From NCBI GenBank assembly GCA_001599935.1, contig BCIJ01000033.1, positions 62,001-126,000 of the forward strand: a stretch of DNA of 64,000 bases, read 5' to 3'. Position numbers and translations under genes: made by a program. Of this stretch, positions 47,171 through 58,404 are shown in pieces. The notes below the pieces were generated by a model. That model worked only from the letters and a program-made list of their open reading frames with translations, was not told the origin of the DNA and made no database searches. The stretch is from Holtermannia corniformis. Lineage: Eukaryota; Basidiomycota; Tremellomycetes; Holtermanniales. How positions within the stretch are numbered: the stretch's first letter is position 1; each line of letters opens with the position of its first letter.

Positions 47171-49695
47171 TCAGCGCCGCAGCCCGACCGTCGAGCCCGA
47201 ACTCGTCCGCCTCGAGCCCATCCCAGGCGGTTTCCGCTTCTGTCTTGACTTTGCTTTCCCGCCGCCTCGATACTCGGCATCGCCATCCTCGTCCTCATCG
47301 TCCATCCCATCATCTTCGTCTTCGCCGCCGAGCACCATGTCATCTGCGCCCTCGTCCTCGTCCTCTTCTTCACCCTCGAGCATGTCAATCTCGACCAAGT
47401 CGTCGTCTTCCGCACCCGGCTGCACGCCTGCGATCCGCCGCATGCGCCGCACCTCTTCACGCAGCAGATCGACATACCGATCGCGCTTGTCAATCTTGGC
47501 ATGCAACCGTCCGATATACTCGTTCGAGTACTTTAGCAGCGCGACTTTACTGACCCCTCGGTTCGGGTTATCGTCCGGGACGAGCGAACTCTTGGGTAGC
47601 AGCCGGGGAGCAGACGAGCCCGGGATCGGTTCGCCCGACTCGGGATCGAGCGCTTCAGTGTTGATAGGCGGGAGCAGGAGCCGGAGCTCGTCAAAGCCAG
47701 CTTTGAGCGAATCCCGGCGCTTTTGCTCGGCCGCCTTGTGGGACGATTTCCGGCTATCGGCTGGAACGTCTTGCAGAGCTGCAGCGTTGCGTGCAGCGAC
47801 GGCGCCGCGCTGAGCGCCAGCGCGTCCGAGCCCAGTCTCGGGCCGGATCGCCAACCCACGCTTGCCCGCCGGCAGCGCGCGCTTCTCGGCCGGTGCAGGC
47901 GCAAGCTTGGTCGCGCCTCTGCGTGGTATGGCCTGGTTGTTCGGTGCCAAGACGGGACTGGGCGCTAATCGACGGGAAGCAGAGGGCTGCGGGTGCTGCT
48001 TGACGCCACTCGCGAGGTTCATCAGGCTCGCGGGCGTCATGGGCACCACTCCTGGGGCCGAGTTGGTCGGCACCGGTGGTGGCGGCATCATCTGCGCCAA
48101 ATCCACAGGAGACGGCGTCGATGCTGTCGATGTCGATTTTGCGATCCGCGAGTACTCGTTCTCGACCGGGTACGAGGTCGTGGCAACCAGCGGACTCATG
48201 GGCGGGACCGAGGCGGCACCGTTCCGGTGCGACGGCTTCATCATCGGTGACGGCCTTGATTTCGCAGGCAGCGAATGACGGTTCGGGCCGAGGGCGGGTG
48301 AGTGCGAGTGCATCGACGAGGTTCGGCTGTGCTGGTGCAACTGTTGGTGCGGATGCGAGCTTGCGACCTGCGGACTGTGGTTCGTGTGCGAGCTGGCACT
48401 GGCCGGAGAGTGCGACTTTGGGCCACTGTTGGCACTGTTGTCGAGCATGCCGACGAGGGCAGCAAGGTAATCAGGTGAGGCCATGTCGGTACCCTGGTGA
48501 GGGTTGATGGCGGGTGAAAGCGTTTGCTGGGCACCGCCAGACGAGCCCACCGGGTTGAGCGCAGGCGACGAGAGTGCCGACAATGGGTGGGCCGTCAACG
48601 CACCGTGTGAGGCCGAATGCGTCAAGCTGTGCGAGTGGTTGTGATAGGTATGCCGGCCATGCGGCGTCGGTCCCAGCGCAGGCGATGTCAACGGCGAGAA
48701 GAAGCTCGGACCGGGACTGGGCGAGTTGAACGCCGATGACGGGCCCGATGCGTCATTCTGAATGCGCTGGACGCCGTTGGGGAGGTAGGGAGAGGCCGCG
48801 GGCGTCGAGGACTGGAGCTGTTGTTGCTGTTGTTGGAGGAGCCGGAGCTGTTCTTGAAACTGGCGTTGCTGGAGCTGGAGTTGTTCGAGCTGCTGTGCGT
48901 GCGCTAGCGCTTGCTGTTCACGCGACCCTGGCGCCTGAGCGATCGGGTACGACGCTGACGAGGCTTGGTGGCGATGGTTGCCGTTGTAAAAGTTTGCGAC
49001 CGCGGGTGAAGTCGTCGACGAGAGGGTCAAGGCGGGTGAGAGTAGGGGCGTGAGGTCAAGCTGTGTCCAATCAGCCCACGTCTACCTCGACAGCTACCAA
49101 CGCACATCATCCGAGCCATTGCGGGCCAGCATGCCGAGCTGCATCGGGCTCATCATATCGACCTGACCGTCTGCGGTCGGGAACATTTCGGAGCTTTGCG
49201 CTGATCCTTTGGCGTGAGCACGTTCTTACACCCGCCCTGGCCCCGACCTCATCTCTTGCACAGAGACTGGGCTGGGCCAACACGGTGACTAGACTAACCT
49301 GGTGTTGGCATCCCATGCAGCCCATTGACGACCCCACCCGTCCACTTGCCACTCATCATCTCGGCGAGCAGCGCCTGGCTACCGAGCTGCTGCTGCTGCT
49401 GCTGCTGTTGACCAGCGAACACTAGTGGCGACTGCATGTGGATCTGTTCCAACTGAGCAGCAGTACGTCAGCTCGGACCGAACCCCTCGCGGAGACAACG
49501 TACCCGGTGCAGCATCGCGTCGTCTTGGGCAACCGCCGGGTGCTCGGCCTGCGGACTGTGCAGCTCGTTGAAAAACTCCATCCCGAGTCCTCCACTGGGG
49601 AGCGAGTGCGAGTGCGAGGTAAAGTCGAACAGGTCGAGGTTGAAGTGGTTGTTGCTGGGTGACTGGACGTCGGTCGCCGTCGCCGGGTCGGCCAT
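47171..49695 (-). CDS. bHLH transcription factor, Gln/Ser/Pro-rich
   Basis: Several exons from ATG 49695 (MADPATATDVQSPSNNHFNL) lead into a long last exon. Early exons hold a poly-Gln run (about seven residues near 49390) and further Gln-rich repeats near 48830. The basic helix-loop-helix domain lies near 47760-47440: basic region SRKSSHKAAEQKRRDSLKAG, then FDELRLLLPP, a long loop with LDPESGEPIPGSSAPRLLPK, and VSKVALLKYSNEYIGRLHAK followed by a leucine-rich extension. The His-Glu-Arg pattern (H, E, RR) predicts binding to CACGTG E-boxes. A strongly acidic patch follows (EGEEEDEDEGADDM). The specific regulon cannot be read from sequence. No membrane helices, so not SREBP. Confidence 0.9.
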
Positions 49696-49931
49696 TGGAG
49701 TGAAGCTTGTGCTGGCGTACTGCTACCCACTCGCTGCCTGTACTGTTCTTGTATCCTGCACTGTATCCGATGCGTGCAATCTCCAGTGGTGGTCCTACTC
49801 CATCTTTTGCACGGCTCTCGTTCAACGCCCCCTGAATTCCAAATTGACTACCAAGCCGATTACCATTCTGTTTCTAATCCGATTAGGAAATCGCAGTGGG
49901 CATTAGAAAACTTCATGATGCGGCCCGGTCG

Positions 49932-52900
49932 TCAAGCACGCTCTCCGTCGTCGCCCTCCCTGTCCCCGTCGTCCACCTCGTCCTCGAGCGGGATCACGCG
50001 CCGGGTCGGACTGCGCGCGACCGGGGTATCGAGAATCTGGATGCGAGACCGGATCAGCGCCACGCTCAGCCACAGCGCCGACGTCCAACTGACCTCTTGC
50101 CGGAGCGCCTCGCCCGACTCATCATCGTCGCCGACGACACCGAGCTTGACACCCTTGCGAAAGATCTCACCCTCTTCCTCGACCATGCGGCGCGACGTCT
50201 CTTCTACAGGCGAGAGCACGTCGTCGCATGCAGTGCCGTCTTCGACGACTACCGTTGATCCCGGCTCAATCGGTTCAGCGCCCAACAACCCGCTGGGCTC
50301 CCCGAGCTGACCGAGGCGCGCAGACTGCACCTCTTCGGCATCGCTCTCACCATCCGAATCGCCGATACTAAAGTTTGGGCTCGAGATCTCGACGCTCGGG
50401 ATCCGCATGTGCCGGCGCGATGCTGGGATCGATGAACGCGCAGGCGAGGCAGTGCGAGCGGGTGCAGGCATGATTTCAGATGGGAGCAAAACCCGCGGTG
50501 GAGGCACGTAGCTTGACTCGCGCCCAATCTGAGCAGACAGCGCATCGGCCAGAGCCAACAGCGTCGCGAGCCGCTCAGCCTCGCTCTCGGCAGTAGCTTG
50601 CGCGAGCTCGGCCACGCGCTCACGCAACGCCTTGGCCGTCTCGAGCAGCACGGCAAACGACTCGCTGGGCGGCGGGACCGTGCCCGTATACCACTTTTCG
50701 AGATCGCGCACCGTCTCTTCCGATACGACGGGCACGCGCTCGGGTCGGAGCGTGTACACGCGTTCTCGCGCAACGCCTTCCGGGCTCGTCGCTTCCTGCT
50801 CGCGCTCGCGCTCGGCGCGCGCCTCGTCCGCTGCCTTGACGTGTCGTACCAGCGTGCTCTTCTTGATCGGCGCCCAGATGGCCTCTTGCGCCGTCGCCTT
50901 TGCAGCCGCGACTTCCGTGTTGCGGATACAGCTCTGTAAAATCGACTGCGAGAGCTCGGCCAGCTCGGGATTGTTTGGCGGGATCGAGAGATCCAGGCAT
51001 CGGATCAGCGTGTTCGCTTTGAGCCCGACCGCGAGCGCCATGATGCCGGCCGTGTCGACCGCCGGGTTCTCGGTCAAGTCGAAATGCAGCAAGGTCTTGG
51101 CTTCAGGCAGAAACTCTGCGAGCGCGATCGCACCCTCGGTCGTGAGCTGCGTGTCGGGCAGGAACAGTCGTTTGAGATTGGCATTGACTGTGAACGCGGT
51201 GCGGAGTGCAGCCACCTAAGGTCTAGTCAGCAAAGTGCAGTCCTCGTCAGCAGTACACACCCCATCCAAGCTCGGCCCACAACAAAGGTTGGAGCCGAGA
51301 TCGAGCGTCTCGAGCGTCGAGTTGTATTTCTGTCGCGCCATCAGCCGAGCTTTCCCGCAGCCGTCAGCATACCAAAGCATCCGCAAGTGCGACCAGGCCT
51401 CCAACCTCTATCCGATTCGAACTCAGGTTCAACACCTTGAGCGTCCGATTCCGCTTCAGCACCTGCGCAATGTAGCTCACGCCTGTCTATTGGATTGTCA
51501 GCGCTCGAGCCCTATAGCCGGTCGAGTTGGCGCCGCCGACGTACCCGAATGTCATTCTCCTTGAGATCCAGAGTCCACAGATTGCCTAATCTCTGCACGC
51601 CATCGAGAGCTCGCACACTCCGTTGCAGTGCTAGGCTAGCGCCTGCATTGATCCCGTCCGGCGCAGTCTGTCTTCGTTCCAGAGGAGCATCATAGCCCTC
51701 TGGTATCGTCCGCGTGGTCACGCCTCCAGCTGAGGATGATACGACGAGTGGGATCGGCGGCAGCGCAGCATCACTGTCGACGACCTGCGCTGGAGGTGCT
51801 GTTCTTCGCGCGCGTGGGACGTATGGCGTGTAGGCCGGTGCAGGTGTTGGTGCCGGCGACGTTGATGAGTCTGTTCCAGCCGCGCCCGAGCTGGACGCGA
51901 ATGCGCTGGGGACGGCAGCATCGGGGTAGTCGCGGATCATGAGCGCGATCGCGACAGCACCTAGATTTGAGATGCGGTTCCGTCGGAGGGAGAGGTTTTT
52001 GATGTCCGAATGGCGGATCCCGTGTGCTTGGGAATGTCAGCGAGTGTTTGCTGGGGTATGGTATGCTGGATCGACATTGGTCGGCTGCCAAGAGCACAGA
52101 TGCAAAGTGACGTTCTGACTCGATATCGCCACCATTTGCTCTCGTGCACGGCTGCCACCGATGTCCTAACACCGAGCTATGTATCGACTGTAGATTGCAC
52201 TGCAGAGTACAATCGAATAGATCCCGAGCTCATCGTAGGCATTGGCAGCACGCGATCATCTGAGCAGCGTACAGCCGCTTGGCGTTGGGAATATGGCGAA
52301 AAGTTGCGAGAGCAGACAAGGGCGGCAAAGGCCACGGCAGCCTGTCAAGCAGCACGTCTGCAGTAGACCTCGAGCAGCTCCGTGCAGGACCACGGACCCG
52401 TCTGATCATATGCGCAGCAACCCGGGGTCCGTAGCGACATGGACGGCATGCTCCAACGATTGATGAGTGTGACCTCGGGGGCGCATATCATGCGTCCAGG
52501 CTCGTTTCTCAATTACTGACGCCGAAGCGCAATGCGGTCTGGCACGTCCTATCCGAGAATCGCACCGGATGAACGCTACCGAACCCAACTGCATGTAGAG
52601 CAGTCATGTCCAGTTTGCGACGAGACAATCTTTTAAGCAGCATCCAAAGCCTTTGCCTTGCTGTGCACAGACGCTCGATCCCAGACGCCAGGCACATCAC
52701 AATCCCAAACTCACCAAGGGCTTCCAATACCTGCGGTTTGAGCGCGCACCCATCCATACGTAACGTCTGCAACGCGGCCGCTGGTTGCGCGGTGGCGGTG
52801 GCGGTGGTGAAGCCTTGAACCAAGGATTCGATCGAGCGCTTGTCGAGAGTGTTTTCGGAGAGATCGAGGTATTTGAGCGATTCGGCCTGGTGGAGGCGTT

Positions 52901-54246
52901 AGCGCCGGAAAGTGTGGAGAAGAGAGGTGCGCGAATGGTATTAAGCAGCAGACGAGCGTATGGATACGCCGCTACAAAGCGCGCTAGACAAACACCACCA
53001 GTGCCACTGCCAGATCGAGAGAGACCCACCCGCTTGACAAACAACCCGACCAAGCGCCACCCGCCTCCCTTGAGCTTCCTATTCGCCGCCAATCCCAGAC
53101 TCGCGACCGTGCCAGCTAACAGCAGCGCATGCAACACGGGTTTCAGCGCGTCTTCCGATTCGACCGCGCCGTTTTCAAGCACGAGCTTTGTCAAACCCCA
53201 GTTGACGCTCAGGACGTCTGCTAGCGTTTCGGCCGTGTGTCGGGTGAGAGGTTGGTCTAGTGATGAGGTCGAGAGTGGGGGCAGGGTGAGGTTGGAGGTT
53301 GCGGGGAGGAGGGGGAGGGTGAGGGTGAGGGTGAGATGGCGGGGTTTGGGAGGGGGGACTGCGGCGGCCTGGGTCGAGTGAGTGCTGGCCGTGGAGGACC
53401 GGTCCGTCTAGATCGCTTGACAGGCTAGCCAGCAGCACCCACCTTGAGCGCCCTCTTGATGCCAGGCCTCATCTTCTCCTCTCGTCCCTTACAAGCAACT
53501 TCATACAACCTCTCGATCCTGTCGGCGGTCCAGTATCCCGCGCCCGCGTTCTCGAGCATCAGTGCTCTGTGCGAGCTCTCGACCGCTTGGCGATCGGCGA
53601 CTACTTTACCTGACCACGGTGCGGTTGAGGAACTGATTGGGTAGGTGATGGTGAGAGACGGGAGGATGAATGTGGCGCGCTTGAGGGGTTTGGTGGTGGG
53701 AGTGATGGTGGTCGGGGATGCGTTGGTAGGACCATGACCAGCGGGACTGGTACTGGTGCTGGTACTGGCACTGGCGCTAGGCCCAGCGCCAGCAACGAAT
53801 CGGCCAAACCTCGACCCCCAAGGCGGTTCAACCGCCGCTCCTTCGCCCGGACCGGCATCAAAGAACTTTGGGTTGATGGAACCGAGCACGTCGCGTAGCT
53901 TTGTCGAGATGGACGGCTTGGGGGGCGGCGGCGGTGGTTTGAGGATGGATTTCTTGGGCTGGAGCGTGCGGACCCGGGGTGGCGGTTGGGAGGGTTGGGT
54001 CGGAGCTTGCGAGTTGGTATCTGGGTGTGCTGGTGCTGGCTCTGGAGCTGGTGTTGGCGGTGATGGAGCTGGTCTGGACGATTCGAGTGCAGGGGTCGAC
54101 GGTGCTGCCTCTGGCTCTGTCACTCCCTCGATCGTCCCGTCCGACTCGATCACGGCTCCATCTTGACCCTCGCTCGCGACATTGCTCTGTCCAACGCCAA
54201 CGCCGTCGCCGTCGCCAGTGTCCAATGCTCGCTCGGGCCGTGTCAT
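49932..54246 (-). CDS. PPP1R37-like leucine-rich-repeat protein
   Basis: A large multi-exon gene from ATG 54246 (MTRPERALDTGDGDGVGVGQ). A Pro/Ser-rich N-terminus contains KKSILKPPPPPPKPS and KRATFILPSL, which sits where PPP1R37 has its RVxF-type PP1-docking motif, but with Ala in place of Val. Leucine-rich repeats follow (KYLDLSENTLDKRSIESLVQ; IKNLSLRRNRISNLGAVAIA; LKVLNLSSNRIEVGGLVALA; LKRLFLPDTQLTTEGAIALA). The region ILQSCIRN closes the repeats much as in human PPP1R37. A charged tail follows. The resemblance suggests a regulator or inhibitor of protein phosphatase 1, but that is by family likeness. One intron (52714-52027) is 688 bases long. Some junctions are unresolved. Confidence 0.8.
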
Positions 54247-54689
54247 GCTCGTGCGCCGGTGCTTTCTCGGCCTGTAATGTTATCGATCCGTGCGCATGCG
54301 ATGGAATGGCAAGCAGTAGGTGTGTCCTCAGCTACTACAGTGTGGATACGCAGTGCCGAAGGGGACAGGCCAGCGAGAGAGCAAGCAGGGTGCGAGGGGG
54401 AGCAGGGTGGTTGCTGCGCGGTGTTATTAGGCTTGCCGTCACGTGGCACGTGGGCGCCTAACAGTGTTGGCATGCCTACGTAATCACGTGGCTTGTTCGC
54501 CTACCGTCCGACACGCAAGCCTAATGGCAGATAGTAGGCGCGCTGTACCTTTGAACGTCACGAGATTTCACTAATCAACTTTGACAACGACGACGACCCA
54601 GTGCGCTCTCTCGTTGTCGCATTCGAGTGCAGCTCTGCCAGTGACCAGCACCAGTACAGAGCGCACACTGCACGCTCACCCATCTTTCC
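54247..54689. promoter_or_regulatory. Divergent PPP1R37-like / HSF1 promoter with E-box cluster
   Basis: Three CACGTG E-boxes lie at 54440-54445, 54447-54452 and 54485-54490. They are enclosed by an 11-bp inverted repeat, ATTAGGCTTGC at 54426-54436 and its complement at 54515-54525. I found no clear GAA/TTC heat-shock element. Confidence 0.7.
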
Positions 54690-57062
54690 ATGATGCCACC
54701 GAAACCGCCACCGCAGACTCAAGCCCAATTGCTCGCAAGCGGCGCCATCAACCCAAACGCAATCTCTGGCCCGAGCTCCGTCTACCAGCCCGGCTTGAGC
54801 ATGTCGCCGAGCCCAGAGCTCAAGAATGTGCAGCCGGCCACGACGGGCAGGGTCCAGCCGCAGCCGCTGCCGCTCCCGACCGCGCTCGATGAGAACGGAG
54901 AGGTCCTGAGGGTCCCGGCGTTTTTGCAGAAACTGTATAGGTCAGTGCTGCGCGCGTTGGGGTCGTGATCGGGCGTACAGTATGATTGAGTGGGGTCGCG
55001 CTGGGCTGGGTTGAAGCAGCCGGCTGGCTGTGAGAAAGGACGGTGTCCGCTACGAGGGGTCGCTCGGAGCCAGTGCGGCAGTGATTACAACACGCAAGCC
55101 GCAAGAGTCCAACCATAACCGGCCAGTCCCCGGCAAGAGCACCTATAGCAAGCGTGATCCACCGCAAGGAGCGTACTGTCTCCAAGCGCACCAGCGGCAA
55201 TCCCAGCACCATTGCCTCGTCCATCCTACTTTACTCATTCTCCAAACGACAAACACCGGAACCCAGCTGACACCCCGCAGCATGGTCTCCAACAGCGATA
55301 CGGGCGACCTGATCTATTGGTCAGATAGCGGCACGAGCTTTTACAGTGCGTAGACGCCTCGACCCCATCCCCTAACCGTAGCAGCTGACGCCTCCAGTCC
55401 CAAACTCTGAAGAGTTTTCCAAACTCATCCTCCCGCGCTTTTTCAAGCACAACAACTTTTCAAGCTTTGTCCGGCAGCTCAACATGTACGGCTTTCGTAA
55501 GTGGCCGTAGCTGGCGTAGCGGTCGCTGACGTGGCGCCAGACAAAGTACCGCATTTGCAATCAGGCGTGCTCAAGAACGAGACGAATTCCGAGCTATGGG
55601 AGTTTGTCAACCCAAACTTCAAAAAAGACCAGCAGCACCTACTCCACCTCGTGTCGCGCAAGCACAAGTCGACAGCGGCCGGCGCCAACGCTGCGGCCTC
55701 TAGCTCGCGCGGGCCCAACACGCGCCAGAGTACGGCGCTGTTGACCGACGGCACGACCCAGGGTACGGCCGGGACGATTGCGGGTCCGACGGCGGGTCAA
55801 CTGCTCGATCTCACGGCCATCTCGAATGGGATCAACGCGATCCGCAAGACGCAGCAGACGATCACGGACGATTTGAAACAGTTGCAGACGGCCAACGCGG
55901 CCTTGTGGCAGGAAGCCTCGGCCGCGCGCGAGCGCCACCGCAAGCACCAAAAGACGATTAATCGCATCTTGCAGTTCCTAGCCACAATGTTCAACAAGGA
56001 CCCAATGGCGATGGATCCAAAAGGCAAAGCGAGGGCGCGCGAGGGGGAAGACGAGACGGCCGACGCGGCGGGCGTCAAGCGACGCAGGCTGGGCCTCGAT
56101 CGCATGATTGGTGACGGGACAGAGCACGCGAGCATTGAGCCCGACGACGTCGCCGACGAGGACCTGATGGAGATTTTCGGCAGTCAGTGTTTTGTCAGGG
56201 CTAGGCGCCGTGCGTGGTGCTGACTTCGAGGGCAGACTCGTTCCCAAACATTCAGAACCAGTTTACGACCCCGCGATTGGCGCGCAAGAGCTCGAATCGA
56301 CCGTCGCCGGCGAGCGAGAGCTCGAATTGGACATCGGCACCGCAAAGGTTCACGACCGTCAACACGCCCGATGATGACCCTGGGTCAGGCTCGACCCGGA
56401 TCCAACCCGAGCTCGAGCTCGAGACGGACACGGAGGCCGAGCTCGACCCACTGAACCCGACCGATTTGAACGCGCTCGCACCGTACGCCGGCGGGGCGCA
56501 CAACCCACTGGCCTCGCTCGACAATAACACGTTTGCGTCGTTGCTCAACTCGCCCACGCGCGCCGCCGCGTTCTTGAACAACTATGAGCACTTTCTCAAC
56601 GGTCAGCCCGCCGACAGCAACGCAATGTACGCGCACGCGACCACGTCGAGTCAAACGCTCGGGACCGAACCCTCGTCGCTTTCGCTGTTATCACCCTCAC
56701 CACCGCCGACGAAACACATTGAGAACCTGAGCGCGTCCACGCTCTCACTCCAACAATCGTATCGTGACGCGGCCCAGATCGGGTCCGCGGTTGACGAGAT
56801 TAACGATTCCGTTGAACACTTGGCGCGCAGTATCGGGCTCGACTTGGACGTGCCCGTACCGGAACGTGCGGGTTCTGGGTGCCAAGCGACAGAGCAGACG
56901 GTCATGGACGGGTACGCGGCCAACGCGAGTGTGAATGTGGATGGGCGGACGCCGGGGATTGGCGTGGACGAGGTTGAGCCGTTCAATGTGGATGATTTCA
57001 TGGAGGGCTTTTCGAGGCGATCAGAGGAGGAGAGGACGGCAGAGATCTTGCCGAGCTGGTAG
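54690..57062 (+). CDS. HSF1: Heat shock transcription factor HSF1
   Basis: Five exons from ATG 54690 join in phase to a protein of roughly 600 residues. The winged-helix DNA-binding domain spans [60 protein letters not shown] and YGFHKVPHL, then [20 protein letters not shown]. The recognition helix ([12 protein letters not shown]) is intact. A trimerisation coiled coil follows ([40 protein letters not shown]), then a basic patch KRRRLG and an acidic C-terminal activation region. The DNA-binding domain is interrupted by a 340-base intron (54941-55280), and a second intron follows at about 55350-55400. HSF1 binds nGAAn repeats in heat-shock promoters as a trimer. Complete. Confidence 0.96.
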
Positions 57063-57185
57063 GTGTTGGAGATGGATCTGTGTAGACGAGCGTGTTGGCA
57101 GAGGAATCGTCCGTGCCTCTTTGAACCACCAACGTCGACTCGCTAGCTGTCATCCACGGCCAAAACAGCGTCTGCACCACTAGAC

Positions 57186-58387
57186 ATGTTCATCGCCCTC
57201 GTCGGCACACCGTCGGCCGGCAAGCAGACCATCCTGCGATACCTCTTAGACAAGCACGGGTTCGTGCAGATCCGCCTAGATGCCGGCGCTCAAGTCGACA
57301 ACCTCGTGAGTGTGATCATGCCGAGGCCAAGAATACTGATGCACGCTCGTAGGAGACGCCTGGGCTCGAGATCCCATCCATCGACTCGTTACAGCTGAGA
57401 TCGAGCCCACCGGAGTCGCCTCGCACATCGTTCGCTTCCACCTCGCTCATGCTAGACTACGTTACGCGCTCCTGGCAGAGTCACCATGTCACGACGTCGC
57501 TCACGACGTTTGACGCCATTGCGCCGTTTATCAAGCGGCCGTCGTTTCTGCTCGTCACTATCGATGGCCCGCTCCGGCGCCGGTTCGAGCGCGAGCGTGC
57601 GAGGTCCGTCTCGTCTTGTCCCGTTGCGCCCACGGCTCACCGTACAGACACGACCGTCCACTCGACCTCGAGACGTTTATCACGCAGCACGACGAGCTGC
57701 TGTCGCTATCCGACTTTACGCGCGTCCGAGCTCTCGCCAACGTCGCAATCTACAACGACTACGAGACGATCGAGAGGCTCTACATCCACCTCGACGCCGT
57801 CAACTTGTTGAATGAGGAGCGCCTTAGGCCGGGCTGGGACATGTACTTTATGGTGCGCACTCGCTGTCTGGACAGGCTGACGACACAGACCTTGGCGTCT
57901 CTTGCGTCGCACCGGTCAAACTGCATGAAACGTCGCGTCGGCGCTCTGCTTGTCCGCTCAAACCGCATCCTCTCAACAGGGTACAATGGTACCCCGAGAG
58001 GTCTGACCAACTGTAACCAGGGTGGCTGTGCGCGGTGTAACGGCTCGGCCAGGGGCGGAGAGGCCTGTGAGCTGCGCGTCGGGTCAGCACACGAGACTGA
58101 TCCGAACAGTGGACGAATGCCTGTGCCTGCACGCAGAGGAGAATGCACTGCTCGAAGCGGGGCGGGAACGAGTGGGCGAAGACTCGGTGCTGTATTGTAA
58201 TACGTCAGTCGCGACCCCCTGGCGCCGAGCTCACACCCACAGGTGCCCATGCCTTCGCTGTTCCGTCAAGATTGTGCAAACAGGTGTCCGCGAGGTCGTC
58301 TACAACCAAAGCTACAGCATGGACGCCGCGTCCGCACGAGTGCTCAAGCAAGGCGGGGTACATCTCCGACAGCTCGTGATGCCATGA
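57186..58387 (+). CDS. DCD1: Deoxycytidylate deaminase DCD1 with P-loop N-terminal domain
   Basis: Several exons from ATG 57186 give about 340 residues. The N-terminal third is an adenylate-kinase-like fold with GTPSAGKQTILRYLLDKHG, as in other fungal dCMP deaminases. The P-loop has Gln after the Lys where kinases have Ser or Thr. The deaminase domain begins with FMTLASLASHRSNCMKRRVG and VGALLVRSNRILSTGYNGTP. The catalytic motif is CLCLHAEENALLEAG (zinc-binding His and proton-shuttle Glu), and the second zinc site is CPCLRC (PCxxC). It converts dCMP to dUMP, the main source of dTMP precursor. It follows HSF1 on the same strand by about 120 bases and its stop is 18 bases from the stop of TTI1. 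Confidence 0.93.
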
Positions 58388-58404
58388 TATACATCTGCAT
58401 ACAC

